Below, piece after piece: positions 16,402 through 26,350 of a stretch of DNA of 64,000 bases (position 1 is the stretch's first letter; every line of letters begins with the position of its first letter). The position numbers were made by a program, and so were the translations under genes. This DNA is from Sphingobacterium faecium. GTDB lineage: Bacteria; Bacteroidota; Bacteroidia; Sphingobacteriales; Sphingobacteriaceae. The stretch is from positions 1 to 64,000 of the forward strand of contig NZ_QBKH01000012.1 of assembly GCF_003054045.1 (NCBI RefSeq). Reading direction: 5' to 3'. The notes under the pieces were generated by a model. The model worked only from the letters and a program-made list of their open reading frames with translations. It did no database searches and had not been told where the DNA came from.

Positions 16402-19173
16402 ATGAGAAAACCTATCCTTTTCTTTGCGCTTTTATCTTTGCAAACCACGCTTATTGATGATTCAATGGCCCAACAGTCCGCATCAATAGCAACAAAGCTA
16501 TCGCCGCAACAACAAAATCTCACAGGAACTGTGAGACGAAACAGCAATAAAGATCCTCTAGACGGAGCCACCGTTCAAATTTTAGAACTGGGTTTATACA
16601 GTAAAACCGATGCATCGGGCACATTCACTTTCTCTAAAATTCCAAAAGGTACTTATACCGTAGTCGTACAATATCTCGGTATGCTTGAAGAACAGCAAAA
16701 AATTAGTTTTCCAACCGGTGAGCTTCAGTTTCTGTTGACAGAAAACAGCATTACCCTAAAAGATGTTGTTGTCGTTGGAAAAGAGCAGCGCAGAGATGGC
16801 GCTACTTCAACCGTGATCTCCCGAAAGGCTATCGAGCATATGCAGGCAACACATTTGGGCGAGATCTTACAGCTGCTACCGGGAGCTATAGTTTCCAATC
16901 CGAGCTTCACAAATCCCAATAAGACGAGTATTCGCCAATATTCAGGCGATGCCGCTTCTCCCGGCGACAATATGAGTTCCATGGGTACATCGGTCATTGT
17001 CAACGGTGCTCCGCAGTCTAACAATGCCAACCTGCAGTCCATGAACACGGTCACTTCGGGTGTACTTGCTGGTTTTTCTACATCCAGTGGTATGGGTACG
17101 GACATGCGCCAGCTTTCGGCAGACAACATTGAATCGGTAGAAGTCATACGTGGTATTCCGTCTGTTGAATACGGCGATCTGACCTCTGGAGCTATACTTG
17201 TCAGTACCAAAGCCGGTGTAGAACCCTTACAGGTAAAAGCCAGACTCAATCCCAAACTCACGCAGTTCTGGGCCGGTCAAGGTTTTAGCTTAGGAAAAGA
17301 TAAAGGCAATTTATTTGTCGATCTGGATTTTACAAAGGCCTACGACAACCAGATAACTGCTTATTCTGCTTACGAACGCATGACCGGGTCCATGCAGTAT
17401 ACCAATACCTTTGGAAAAGAACGTCCGCTATATTCCAATACAACATTCTCCTTCGGTATGAATTTGGATGACAACAAAGTAGATCCAGATTACCAGGCAG
17501 AACAGATCATCAATAAGGCACAGAACTATGCTTACCAATTTTCAACCAATGGTAAATGGAAATTAAATAAGCAGTTTGCCCGCAATCTGAATTATACCCT
17601 ATCGGGTAACTACAGTTTACAAAAAGGATATCAGCAGCGCTTGAACACCCTCAGTGTGTCCGCTAATAGTACGGCAACCGAAAATGTAACGCAGCAAGTC
17701 CCTTATCTACCGGCAACATTCCTCAATCAGTTATGGATCGAAGGCAAGCCTCTCAACATCTTTGCCAAGCTGTCCGATGATTTTTACCTGAAAACAGGTG
17801 AAGGTACACACCGTTTTCTTCTTGGAGCAGACTATCGCCTAGATGCCAATTTTGGCTCTGGTCGAACAGTGGACCCAAACAATCCTTACCGAACAGCCGA
17901 TCCATTAGGATTTAGACCCCGTTCTTACAAAGATATCCCTTCCTTAAATCAATTCGGAGTATATCTGGAAGATCGCTATTCCATGCAGATTTTTGATCGT
18001 GACCTACATATACAGGCAGGAGTACGTTGGGACCAGATACAGCCTTTCGGAAGTTTCTCACAATCCGTATTGGCTCCAAGAATCAATGCTTCGTATGAAT
18101 TCATCAAAGACTTTACCATTCGCGGTGGATATGGTATGACTGCAAAATCGCCAACCCTCCTCTACCTTTATCCAGATCGCGCTTACTATGACGCCTTCAG
18201 CTTAAATCATTATAAGGAAAATCCTGCAGAGGCAATGGCCATCATCAGCACACGGGTTTTTGATACCGCAAATCCAGACTTGAAGATTGCAAAAGCCACA
18301 AAAAAAGAATTAGGACTGGATTATACGCGCGGTAAAAAACGATTTTCAGTGACGGGCTACTACGAAGAGACCAAGAACGGTTATGAGATGAATACCAACC
18401 TCAATAGTGTTAAATTTTTCTCCATTCCAACCTATACTGTCGTCGAGTCGCCCGTAGGTCAGCCTCCTGTGCTTAGCACCGATGTTGGTGAAAGCGTCAT
18501 TGTTTCCACATTCAACGCCCCGAGCAATGATCGTAATATCCTCAATAAAGGAATCGAGTTTGATTTTGATTTTGGCCGATTCGACAATATCCGTACTTCA
18601 TTTGTTTTAAATGGGGCATACCTGTCCACGAAATTAACGACCGCTAATCCCTACATCCTACTGCAAAATGCGCCTAATATGCCCCTCAAGAGAATTGGTG
18701 TATTTGAAGCAAGAGGTGTGCAGCAAGAGCGATTTGTCACCACTTTAAGGGCGATACATAACATCCCAGAATTTAGATTTATCATTACCGCCACCGCACA
18801 GACCATCTGGAAAGATAAACATCAATATCTCCATTATTCCAGCATTCCTGTTGGTTACATTCCCGTAGGTGCTGCCGGCAGTTCACCTCAGATCACTTAT
18901 TTTACAGAAGCCGAACGCCAATCCATCACAGAAGCAGATCGCGATATTTACCTCAGTTTAAATGATGGTTATTTCAAAGCCGAAAGCTGGAAACCACTAT
19001 GGCTCTTCAATCTCAAGATGACAAAAGAATTTGCTAATAATATGGGCTTTTCATTCTACGCCAACAATGTATTCAACCATCGTCCATTACAAGCGAGCAC
19101 GCGATATCCACAAGAATATTCGAAACGTAATATCAGCATGTTCTATGGAACAGAAATAACGATTAAATTCTAA
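16402..19173 (+). CDS. TonB-dependent outer-membrane receptor
   Basis: This 923-residue receptor has an N-terminal signal sequence (MRKPILFFALLSLQTTLI...AQ), a carboxypeptidase-D-regulatory-like domain (about 42-120: LTGTVRRNSNKDPLDGATVQI), a TonB plug with VEVIRGIPSVEYGDLTSGAI near 245-265, and a long barrel ending FYGTEITIKF. The lone GTEITIKF end is a normal C-terminal barrel strand. It lacks an STN domain, unlike the SusC protein at 61684. It starts a four-gene run with 6-, 2- and 32-base gaps and lies behind the inverted repeat at 16289-16321, so a metal-chelate substrate is a fair guess. Confidence 0.95.
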   Translation: MRKPILFFALLSLQTTLIDDSMAQQSASIATKLSPQQQNLTGTVRRNSNKDPLDGATVQILELGLYSKTDASGTFTFSKIPKGTYTVVVQYLGMLEEQQKISFPTGELQFLLTENSITLKDVVVVGKEQRRDGATSTVISRKAIEHMQATHLGEILQLLPGAIVSNPSFTNPNKTSIRQYSGDAASPGDNMSSMGTSVIVNGAPQSNNANLQSMNTVTSGVLAGFSTSSGMGTDMRQLSADNIESVEVIRGIPSVEYGDLTSGAILVSTKAGVEPLQVKARLNPKLTQFWAGQGFSLGKDKGNLFVDLDFTKAYDNQITAYSAYERMTGSMQYTNTFGKERPLYSNTTFSFGMNLDDNKVDPDYQAEQIINKAQNYAYQFSTNGKWKLNKQFARNLNYTLSGNYSLQKGYQQRLNTLSVSANSTATENVTQQVPYLPATFLNQLWIEGKPLNIFAKLSDDFYLKTGEGTHRFLLGADYRLDANFGSGRTVDPNNPYRTADPLGFRPRSYKDIPSLNQFGVYLEDRYSMQIFDRDLHIQAGVRWDQIQPFGSFSQSVLAPRINASYEFIKDFTIRGGYGMTAKSPTLLYLYPDRAYYDAFSLNHYKENPAEAMAIISTRVFDTANPDLKIAKATKKELGLDYTRGKKRFSVTGYYEETKNGYEMNTNLNSVKFFSIPTYTVVESPVGQPPVLSTDVGESVIVSTFNAPSNDRNILNKGIEFDFDFGRFDNIRTSFVLNGAYLSTKLTTANPYILLQNAPNMPLKRIGVFEARGVQQERFVTTLRAIHNIPEFRFIITATAQTIWKDKHQYLHYSSIPVGYIPVGAAGSSPQITYFTEAERQSITEADRDIYLSLNDGYFKAESWKPLWLFNLKMTKEFANNMGFSFYANNVFNHRPLQASTRYPQEYSKRNISMFYGTEITIKF

Positions 19174-19179
19174 ACTGAC

Positions 19180-20385
19180 ATGAAAAACATCCACATACTG
19201 ATCCTAAGCGGCCTCTTATTCTTGCTGACTTCCTGTCGTAAAGACTATTACAGCTACGAGACATTGGACTATAATTTTACCGTACATTATCCCGACAATT
19301 ACAGTACAAAGCTGGCAAGCGAGGTCAAAGTCACACTTAAAAATACCATTACTGGCGCCAGTGAAGAATACAGATCCGATAGTGAAGGACGTATCCGTAT
19401 TACGGATATCACCCCTGGTATCTATACGGTCACTGCTTCCAAAACCATCACCCCTGCAGAAGCAGAACAACTGGTAGGTATTGCCGAAGAAATCTTCTGC
19501 AATGGCAACATCCCGACCCTTCGGATCACCGAAGCGGCAACCAGTACGATCCAATTAACGGGAAGTATAGCGGGTGGATTTGTGATCAAGGAATTCTACT
19601 ATACCGGATCAAAAACTCCCGCAGGGACCAACTATCTCTATGATGGCTTCATCGAAATATACAACAATAGCACAGCGTTGCTATATGCCGATAGTCTGGT
19701 GGTAGGAAATACGAAAACATCTGCCAATTCAGTCTATGGATTCTATCCCGACAAAAACTATGTTTACCTCGCACAAGCTTGGATGGTTTCTGGCTCAGGT
19801 CAAGATTATCCAGTAGAGCCTGGAGCATCTATTGTCATTGCGGTAACAGCACTCAATCACAAAACAGATCCAAACGGCAACCCCAATTCCCCTACCGACC
19901 TTGGAAAAGGTATGGCTGACTTTGAGACCTACTTCAATCCTACCGGTACTAATATTCGGGATACCGACAACCCCGATGTCCCAAACATGATCCATCAATA
20001 TTATAACACCACTGCTGGATTTGACTGGAATATTGGTATAAACGGAGCAGGATTAGTTCTATTCAGAGATGCTGCAGTAGCTGATTTTCCCTCGATGACA
20101 GAGCCTAATGTCAGTGGCACAACACGTTTTCTGCAAGTACCCGTCAGCGCCGTGCTCGATGCCGTAGATTGTGTCGGCAATTCAACCATTACGATGGACA
20201 AGAAAAGATTGCCCGAAACGGTAGATGCAGGACTGACTTACGTCGGTGTTGCTAATTCCGGCAGATCGGTGATCCGGAAAGTCAAAAGTACGATCGGACA
20301 GCGGGCTGTACTGATGGATACCAACAATTCATCCGAAGATTTTGAAGTAAACAACAATCCAACACCAAGAAAAATTAAATACTAA
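19180..20385 (+). CDS. DUF4876-type lipoprotein
   Basis: This 401-residue lipoprotein has a lipobox at residue ~19 (FLLTSC). It begins with a transthyretin-like segment (DYNFTVHYPDNYSTKLASEV ... ITPGIYTVTAS) and continues with GGFVIKEFYYTGSKT, FIEIYNNS and KNYVYLAQAW, the pattern of DUF4876 proteins found next to TonB receptors. It starts 6 bases after the receptor and ends 2 bases before the barrel gene. It is probably a surface or periplasmic partner in uptake; the ligand is unknown. Confidence 0.85.
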   Translation: MKNIHILILSGLLFLLTSCRKDYYSYETLDYNFTVHYPDNYSTKLASEVKVTLKNTITGASEEYRSDSEGRIRITDITPGIYTVTASKTITPAEAEQLVGIAEEIFCNGNIPTLRITEAATSTIQLTGSIAGGFVIKEFYYTGSKTPAGTNYLYDGFIEIYNNSTALLYADSLVVGNTKTSANSVYGFYPDKNYVYLAQAWMVSGSGQDYPVEPGASIVIAVTALNHKTDPNGNPNSPTDLGKGMADFETYFNPTGTNIRDTDNPDVPNMIHQYYNTTAGFDWNIGINGAGLVLFRDAAVADFPSMTEPNVSGTTRFLQVPVSAVLDAVDCVGNSTITMDKKRLPETVDAGLTYVGVANSGRSVIRKVKSTIGQRAVLMDTNNSSEDFEVNNNPTPRKIKY

Positions 20386-20387
20386 TC

Positions 20388-21950
20388 ATGAAAAAGAACC
20401 TATTTGCCAGCATATATCTGATACTCGGTCTTGGTCATGTTGCTACGGCACAAACAGTACCAACATACGATTATTTTAAAATCAAAGAACCCCTACTCAA
20501 AAGTTCCAATGCGGCACTATTACGCTATATGACCCTTCCATTAGAGGGAGAAAATGAAATTGGTGCGTACTATAAAGGTGGAGACTTGCGTTCGCCTTAC
20601 AGCTCAAAGTCAACCCAGGGAGTCAATTTTTCGTCAGCCCGCTATCAGCGTCTTAACGACTGGACCTTCTATGGCCATTTCAATTTTCAGTCCAGCAAAG
20701 ATAAAGAAGTAGGACTCACGGCACATACCGAACCCTACCGTGACAACCCTTATCAACTGATCGATTCACTATCTGCTGATTGGAAGAAACAAAAATATGG
20801 CTTACAGCTTCAGGTCGCCACGCCGACTTTTGCAAATGATCGGATGAATGCGGGTATCCGTATTCAATACGATATGCAGACCGGAGCACGGCAGAAAGAT
20901 CCACGGCCACTTGACAATTCGAGCAACCTCAGCCTTTCGCCCAGTGTCACGTATAAACTTGATGATCAAAATATCGTTGGGCTTACAGGTCATTATCTTT
21001 TCTATAAAGAAGATCTGAGCATAGAAACGGTTGGAAAAAACCGTCAGTTCAATTTATACCGCTTATTGGGAGCCGGTGAGTACCAGAATAGTGCGCCCTA
21101 TATCTTAACGGTAGGTTATAATCGCACCTATGAAGGCCGCACATGGGGCGGAGCAGTGGATTACGTTCATCGCAGTGCCGGAAAACAATGGACGGTCAAC
21201 TTTGACTACCGCAATGGATACGAGGACGTCACAGATGGGAGCATCTACTTACAGCAAGCAGGAAAACACGCTTTTAAACAATATCAGGCATCTTCTTTTT
21301 TAGATTGGAAAATAAATAGAACTTCCCATCAGATCGGGGTAACCTGGACATTAAAAGACATGGACAATACCGAGTACCATCAAATACAAAACCCCGACAC
21401 GAAACAGTATGAGACCGTATACTCCAGTATCATGAGCACCATGCTAAGAAACAATACCCGTCTCTCCTATTTATTGAGTAAAGAAAGAAAAGATGGACAG
21501 GTAGATTGGTGGTTAACAGGTACTGCCGCTTATCATAGTCTCGATAATAGGTATGCCAACCCAAAGAACAAACAGCTGATCGATAAAATCAATCTGGATC
21601 TGAGCTTTGATAAACGCTATCCATTGTCAAACAAAAGAGCCCTGTCCCTGCAGCTTAAATCTGCCTATGACTTTCTTGTTCATGATGACATTTTGTACAC
21701 CGACAAATCCTACTCCAGTAATTTTGTTGCCCATGAAGTATTTCTTCCCATGCACGATTACAACAAGGTCAATACCTGGACAAATGAAGCCCAAATCAAG
21801 TACCAGTTGAAATCCTTTGGAAAAAGAGAAAATCAGCTTTACATAAAAGCTTCTGGACTGATCAGCAGCGCAATGAATAACAGCGGCATTATTCAAAAAG
21901 GAGACAACCGATACCTGACACAATTATCAATTGGCATTAATACATTTTAA
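20388..21950 (+). CDS. DUF6850-type outer-membrane beta-barrel protein
   Basis: This 520-residue protein has signal peptide MKKNLFASIYLILGLGHVATAQ and strand-rich barrel sequence throughout, such as WTFYGHFNFQSSKDKEVGL and YILTVGYNRTYEGRTWGGAVDY. The whole resembles DUF6850 family barrels that accompany DUF4876 lipoproteins. It starts two bases after the DUF4876 stop, so translation is coupled. It probably forms an outer-membrane component of the same uptake or processing system. Confidence 0.8.
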   Translation: MKKNLFASIYLILGLGHVATAQTVPTYDYFKIKEPLLKSSNAALLRYMTLPLEGENEIGAYYKGGDLRSPYSSKSTQGVNFSSARYQRLNDWTFYGHFNFQSSKDKEVGLTAHTEPYRDNPYQLIDSLSADWKKQKYGLQLQVATPTFANDRMNAGIRIQYDMQTGARQKDPRPLDNSSNLSLSPSVTYKLDDQNIVGLTGHYLFYKEDLSIETVGKNRQFNLYRLLGAGEYQNSAPYILTVGYNRTYEGRTWGGAVDYVHRSAGKQWTVNFDYRNGYEDVTDGSIYLQQAGKHAFKQYQASSFLDWKINRTSHQIGVTWTLKDMDNTEYHQIQNPDTKQYETVYSSIMSTMLRNNTRLSYLLSKERKDGQVDWWLTGTAAYHSLDNRYANPKNKQLIDKINLDLSFDKRYPLSNKRALSLQLKSAYDFLVHDDILYTDKSYSSNFVAHEVFLPMHDYNKVNTWTNEAQIKYQLKSFGKRENQLYIKASGLISSAMNNSGIIQKGDNRYLTQLSIGINTF

Positions 21951-21982
21951 CTTACACTCAAAATAGATCTGTAAAAATAGAC

Positions 21983-24208
21983 ATGATGAATACCATTAAA
22001 ATAAAAAAAGCAGTCTTACTGCTCAGTTCTTTCGCTGCCGTTACGTGTAGCTATGGCCAAGAGCTGATCCGTCCATCTGTACAATCAAAAACAAGCTTTG
22101 CAATTGTTATTGACAGCAAAACTTTTGAACATGCACGTGCTGAAGTTATGGCTTATCGCCAATCCATCGAAAAAGATGGATTGGGCACCTACATTATAGC
22201 ACATACCTGGGACAAACCCGAGCAGATCCGCGAGCAGCTGCAGCAGCTCTATAAAGGTAAGCAACCACTTGAAGGAACAGTCCTAATTGGCGATATTCCC
22301 ATCGTCATGATCCGTGATGCACAGTACCTGACATCTGCTTTCAAGATGAATCAAAAAATAAGATGGGATAAATCATCCGTACCGTCCGACCGATACTACG
22401 ATGATTTTGATTTACAGCTGGATTTCGTAAAACAAGATACAGCAAAAGGACGTACCCACTATTATTACTACAGTCTCAATGGTACATCGCCACAATACAT
22501 CGAGATGGACATCTACTCTGCCCGTATCAAACCACCTGTTGAAAAAGGTGAAGATGCCACGCAAAAGATCAAGTCTTACCTCCATAAATTGGTAACATTG
22601 CGTGAAGAGAACAACCCGCTTAATGATATGGTAGCCTCTACCGGTCATGGCTATAACTCCAATTCGATGAACTCATTTGCAGGTGATGTACTGGCGCTGA
22701 AATCACAATTTCCAGATCTGTACAAACCCGGAAATTCCATCAAGTTTTTGAATTTCAGAAACGCTGACTTTATGAAATACAATTTACTCCGCGAATTAAA
22801 ACGTGAAGGACTTGATTTCGCATTTATGACCGGACATGGAACAGCAACACTGCAATTGATCAATGGCTATCCATTGGCATCCAATCCACAGCCTTCTATG
22901 GAAAACGTTGGACGCTATTTACGTTCTAAAATTAGAGCTGCAAAAGAAGATGGAAGAGATGTCGAACAAGTAAAGGAAAGTTTTAAGACCTCATTGGGAG
23001 TTTCAGATAAATGGATGACCAATGCCTTTGAAAAAGCGGTAATGGATTCAGACTCGGTTTTCAATGACAACCTGGACGTTCAAATATGGGATGTCAAAGA
23101 TGCCGATATACAAGCACGATTGGTATACCTCAATTCGTGTTTGACCGGTTCTTTCCACCTGGACAATTACTTAGCGGGCTATTACCCCTTCTCGGACAAT
23201 AAAAATGTTGCTGCCATTGCCAATAGTATTGGCGTATTGCAAGATTTGTGGCCAGCAGAGCTGATGGGTACTTTGCAACATGGAGTCCGTGTAGGCAACT
23301 GGTTCAAACACATTGCTTATCTCGAGACCCATATCCTCGGCGACCCTACTTTTCATTTTACAAGTAAAAGAAGCCAAGAGCTCAATCATGCGATCGTTAG
23401 CGGAGGAAAAAGGGCATACTGGAAAAATTTATTGAAAGAAAATGATGCCGACCTCCAGTCATTAGCTCTTGTTTATCTACAAAAAACGTTGCCCGAATCT
23501 GAGGTGGCGCAGATCTTAAAAAACACCTACTTTAACTCACCTTTCGAAACGACACGAATGCAAGCATTTGCATTGCTTAGAAACTTTGAAAACGAGCCAT
23601 ATTTTGAAGTATTACATGCTGCAAAAAATGATTCTTACGAATTTATCAGACGTAGAGCTGTCTATGATTTAGGAGAATTTGGTGGCGATGATTTTGCAAA
23701 AGATCTGATTGCATTCTACGTTAGTGACCCGCATTCCGAACGTATAAACTATCGATTGAGAACAAACATGACATTTTTCAATCCCGAATTGCTGAAAAAA
23801 GAAATTGAAAATCAAGTGCGTCAAAATAAGAGCATCTATAATGCGGCCAACTTAAGTGATCAGCTTTTGAAAGATATTGATTATAACAGCACCAAGGTAG
23901 AGAAAATGAAAGCCAACATACTCGACAAAAAACAAACCGAGAAAGAACGTATTGGCGAGATCACCACATTACGACTTTACCGTTTCCATCGTTTAGTACC
24001 CACGGTGCTCACGCTGATTGCAGATCCAACTGAATCCGAAACGATCCGCATCACAGCATTAGAAGCAATGAGCTGGTTTCCCCTTTCATATCAAAGAGAA
24101 GCCATCTTCACTACTTGCGATCAGCTCCTGAAGGACGATAAAGTTCCTCAAGCAGTAAAAGATCAAGCACTCAAGACTAAACATGTCATGAAAAAAGAAA
24201 AGAAGTAA
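21983..24208 (+). CDS. Gingipain-like (clan CD, C25-type) protein with HEAT-like C-terminus
   Basis: This 741-residue protein is predicted to be exported (hydrophobic start ending CSYGQ). The N-terminal half looks like a C25/gingipain fold: VLIGDIPIVMIRDA, RWDKSSVPSDRYYDD, the His in FMTGHGTATLQL (H285) and the Cys in VYLNSCLTGSFH (C386), then ETHILGDPTFHF. His-Gly and a Cys after hydrophobic residues are the clan CD dyad. Residues ~470-735 are helical repeats of HEAT type (YEFIRRRAVYDLGEFGGDDF). It closes the TonB operon and is followed by a terminator at 24215-24250. Export or maturation of receptor ligands, or protein cleavage to free metal, are possible roles. It may have a type IX-unrelated location since no CTD is seen. 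Confidence 0.75.
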   Translation: MMNTIKIKKAVLLLSSFAAVTCSYGQELIRPSVQSKTSFAIVIDSKTFEHARAEVMAYRQSIEKDGLGTYIIAHTWDKPEQIREQLQQLYKGKQPLEGTVLIGDIPIVMIRDAQYLTSAFKMNQKIRWDKSSVPSDRYYDDFDLQLDFVKQDTAKGRTHYYYYSLNGTSPQYIEMDIYSARIKPPVEKGEDATQKIKSYLHKLVTLREENNPLNDMVASTGHGYNSNSMNSFAGDVLALKSQFPDLYKPGNSIKFLNFRNADFMKYNLLRELKREGLDFAFMTGHGTATLQLINGYPLASNPQPSMENVGRYLRSKIRAAKEDGRDVEQVKESFKTSLGVSDKWMTNAFEKAVMDSDSVFNDNLDVQIWDVKDADIQARLVYLNSCLTGSFHLDNYLAGYYPFSDNKNVAAIANSIGVLQDLWPAELMGTLQHGVRVGNWFKHIAYLETHILGDPTFHFTSKRSQELNHAIVSGGKRAYWKNLLKENDADLQSLALVYLQKTLPESEVAQILKNTYFNSPFETTRMQAFALLRNFENEPYFEVLHAAKNDSYEFIRRRAVYDLGEFGGDDFAKDLIAFYVSDPHSERINYRLRTNMTFFNPELLKKEIENQVRQNKSIYNAANLSDQLLKDIDYNSTKVEKMKANILDKKQTEKERIGEITTLRLYRFHRLVPTVLTLIADPTESETIRITALEAMSWFPLSYQREAIFTTCDQLLKDDKVPQAVKDQALKTKHVMKKEKK

Positions 24209-24214
24209 CATAAA

Positions 24215-24250
24215 AAAAAAGAGCAGCCTTTTGTCAGGCTGCTCTTTTTT
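24215..24250. terminator. Bidirectional intrinsic terminator
   Basis: A perfect 15-bp stem (24215-24229, AAAAAAGAGCAGCCT) with a 6-base loop and T-rich and A-rich flanks lies between two convergent genes ending at 24208 and 24263. It serves both. Confidence 0.9.
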
Positions 24251-24262
24251 ATGCTCAAAAAT

Positions 24263-24889
24263 TTATTTTGCAGGTCCGTGCGAATGTCCCATATCTGCGG
24301 GATTAATCATGATGTGTGCTTTGTAACTACCCTCATCCATCAACCATGGAATACCCGGAACAGTTGGTTTACTTGCCATACCTAGATCTGCAGCTTTCGC
24401 AAAAGGAACATATAGGACATAACGGCGTTTTGCATCGGCCATCTCTCCCGTTTCTTTATTAAGCTGTTCCAAAGAACCCCAATAAGCGTATAGCATCGTC
24501 GGCTGTTGTGGTATGATCAATTTACCAGCTTTAAATTCCTGTTCGCGAATATCATCGCGCTCTCTACGTTTTCCTTCTGCGATCAGTTCTCTACCTCTAG
24601 CCATAAATGGTTCCAAACTTTTTGGATACGCATACGCGTATAGCATCGGAAGTTTATAATCTGGTGCTAAGCAGATATAATCATTGGTACCAGCTCTTAA
24701 AACAACAAACTTTCCTTCACTATCATAACCATATACTTGAGCCCCTTCTCTAAACTCGGTAGGTGCAGCCTGTACTGCTATCTTAATTTGAACCGCTGCA
24801 GGCAATACTTCTCTCTTTGCTTTTTGTTGTGCCATGCTAACACTTCCGCTACCAAGCGCTAACAACAATAGAACGATAATTTTCTTCAT
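24263..24889 (-). CDS. Hypothetical secreted protein
   Basis: This 208-residue protein has signal peptide MKKIIVLLLLALGSGSVSMAQ. The mature part includes YGYDSEGKFVVLRAGTNDYICLA, a charged helix (RELIAEGKRRERDDIREQEF) and a His-rich tail (MGHSHGP) that could bind metal. I do not recognise a family. A TATCTTTG promoter (24924-24931, minus strand) lies upstream. It converges on the TonB operon and may share its regulation (see the TAGA-N5-TCTA site at 24909-24921). Confidence 0.75.
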   Translation of the reverse strand: MKKIIVLLLLALGSGSVSMAQQKAKREVLPAAVQIKIAVQAAPTEFREGAQVYGYDSEGKFVVLRAGTNDYICLAPDYKLPMLYAYAYPKSLEPFMARGRELIAEGKRRERDDIREQEFKAGKLIIPQQPTMLYAYWGSLEQLNKETGEMADAKRRYVLYVPFAKAADLGMASKPTVPGIPWLMDEGSYKAHIMINPADMGHSHGPAK

Positions 24890-24923
24890 TTTTGTTTTGA
24901 TATTTATGTAGATTGATTCTAAA

Positions 24924-24931
24924 CAAAGATA
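24924..24931 (-). promoter_or_regulatory. Bacteroidota -7 element (minus strand)
   Basis: On the minus strand this reads TATCTTTG, 35 bases before the ATG at 24889. A TAGA-N5-TCTA half-palindrome (24909-24921) lies just downstream, in the leader. Confidence 0.5.
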
Positions 24932-25071
24932 AGGTTTTCTGCATAGATTCTTGCTTATACTTGTTATAATTCATCATAGTTTTAGCAATTGACCACTTGC
25001 TTATATTAAGAGCGTGCCGAAATACAATAATATGTGCACGAAAATCAAAACTGCAATCGATCAGAGGGCAG

Positions 25072-25079
25072 TATATTTG
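25072..25079 (+). promoter_or_regulatory. Bacteroidota -7 element
   Basis: TATATTTG lies 18 bases before the TTG start at 25097. The same octamer precedes the paralogous gene at 34322-34696 (minus strand, 34703-34710). Confidence 0.55.
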
Positions 25080-25096
25080 TAAAAAATTAGACTGAT

Positions 25097-25468
25097 TTGA
25101 AACAATTGACGATATTCTTACTCCTGCTAACGTTCTTATTCCAGACGTTTAGTAGAATAGGTATGCTCGTTGATTACAAATTAAACACAAAAGAATATCT
25201 CAAATCTTGTGAAAACATTGATAAACCTACCATGCATTGTAAAGGTCAATGTGTGCTCATGAAAAAACTGAAGAAGCAGGCTGAAAAAGAAGCAAAACAG
25301 GCAACTGTTAACTTAGAACAGTTAGCTTCAATTCATCATCTTGATACCTTCGAGTTTCAAAAAAATAATCGCATTGCACGACGTATTACTAAGCACTACC
25401 CTCAAGATATGAGCTATACTTTCCTTTTCGCAGAAACAATCTTCCACCCACCCCTCTTTTCCGCTTAA
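25097..25468 (+). CDS. Small secreted C-x9-C-x3-C protein (paralogue 1)
   Basis: This 123-residue protein has a hydrophobic N-terminus (KQLTIFLLLLTFLFQTFSRIG) that is a signal peptide or anchor. It has cysteines C38, C48 and C52 in SCENIDKPTMHCKGQCVLMKKLKK-like context (split: SCENIDKPTMHC, KGQCVLMKKLKK), followed by a lysine-rich helix. Two paralogues at 33797-34177 and 34322-34696 keep the same cysteine spacing. I chose the TTG start because no ATG lies before the signal and a -7 element sits just upstream. The HC-x-GxC motif could bind copper or another soft metal; it stands before the SCO gene. Function is not established. Confidence 0.7.
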   Translation: MKQLTIFLLLLTFLFQTFSRIGMLVDYKLNTKEYLKSCENIDKPTMHCKGQCVLMKKLKKQAEKEAKQATVNLEQLASIHHLDTFEFQKNNRIARRITKHYPQDMSYTFLFAETIFHPPLFSA

Positions 25469-25660
25469 TTGTACAAAACAATTGACATCATCTGTCATCA
25501 AAGATTTTTCATTTCTCAGCATTAATTGATACCTGAACAGGCTATCCAGTACACGCTATTCATTATTTTGAATCGCTCCGCTACATCGTACTCATTTATG
25601 AGCTACAAGTGTTGCACAGGTTAGCCATATACAGAACCATTAATCATAACATCAACATAA

Positions 25661-26320
25661 ATGTTATCAAAACATAAGCATATATTTCTTGGCTGTGCAT
25701 CTATTGCGCTGTTCATGGGTATGGTAGGATGCGCATCATCTAGCCAAAATAAAGAACTGCCCATTTTAGGGGAGAAAGAAATCATTTCCACTTCAAAAGA
25801 TGGGATTGCACAAAGTGATACAAGCTATCATCGTATACCCCAATTTCGTTTTGTGGATCAAGATAGTAACTGGATCAGCAATGAAGATTTAAAAGGTAAA
25901 ATATACCTTGCCGATTTCTTTTTCACCCGCTGCCCTACCATCTGCCCGATCATGTCCAAACACATGCTTGAGGTAGCCAAACATTTTCAGAACGAGCCAC
26001 GTTTTGCCATCCTTTCGCATACCATAGATCCCGATCATGATACGCCATCGGTTTTAAAAACCTATGCTCAAAAATTGGGCGCACCAGACCTATGGAAATT
26101 TGTCAATGGCCCAAAAGCAACAGTATATGACATTGCGGGAGCCGCAGGTTATTTCTCATTTGCCACAGAAAGCCCAGATGCACCAGGTGGTTTTGATCAT
26201 AGTGGTGTATTTACACTCGTAGATGGAAAAGGGCATATAAGAGGTGTCTACAGTGGTATTGAGATGGACTCCGTAAAAGTTGCCATACAAGATATTCAAC
26301 AATTATTGGATAAGCGATAA
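25661..26320 (+). CDS. SCO1/SenC family copper chaperone lipoprotein
   Basis: This 219-residue lipoprotein (lipobox MVGC at 21-24) has a thioredoxin fold of the SCO family, which delivers copper to the CuA centre of cytochrome oxidase or acts as a thiol-disulfide reductase. The copper ligands are all visible: C91 and C95 (TRCPTICPIM) and H180 (GGFDHSGVF). The segment FAILSHTIDPDHDTP is also family-typical. It starts the copper/redox run and is 31 bases before the next gene. Confidence 0.93.
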   Translation: MLSKHKHIFLGCASIALFMGMVGCASSSQNKELPILGEKEIISTSKDGIAQSDTSYHRIPQFRFVDQDSNWISNEDLKGKIYLADFFFTRCPTICPIMSKHMLEVAKHFQNEPRFAILSHTIDPDHDTPSVLKTYAQKLGAPDLWKFVNGPKATVYDIAGAAGYFSFATESPDAPGGFDHSGVFTLVDGKGHIRGVYSGIEMDSVKVAIQDIQQLLDKR

Positions 26321-26350
26321 CCTATTTCAACAACATTAATAAAAACAATT

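Noticed and set aside
16725..17261. 178-codon minus-strand frame
   Set aside because: Antisense inside the TonB receptor, with the Ser/Pro-rich composition typical of shadow frames.
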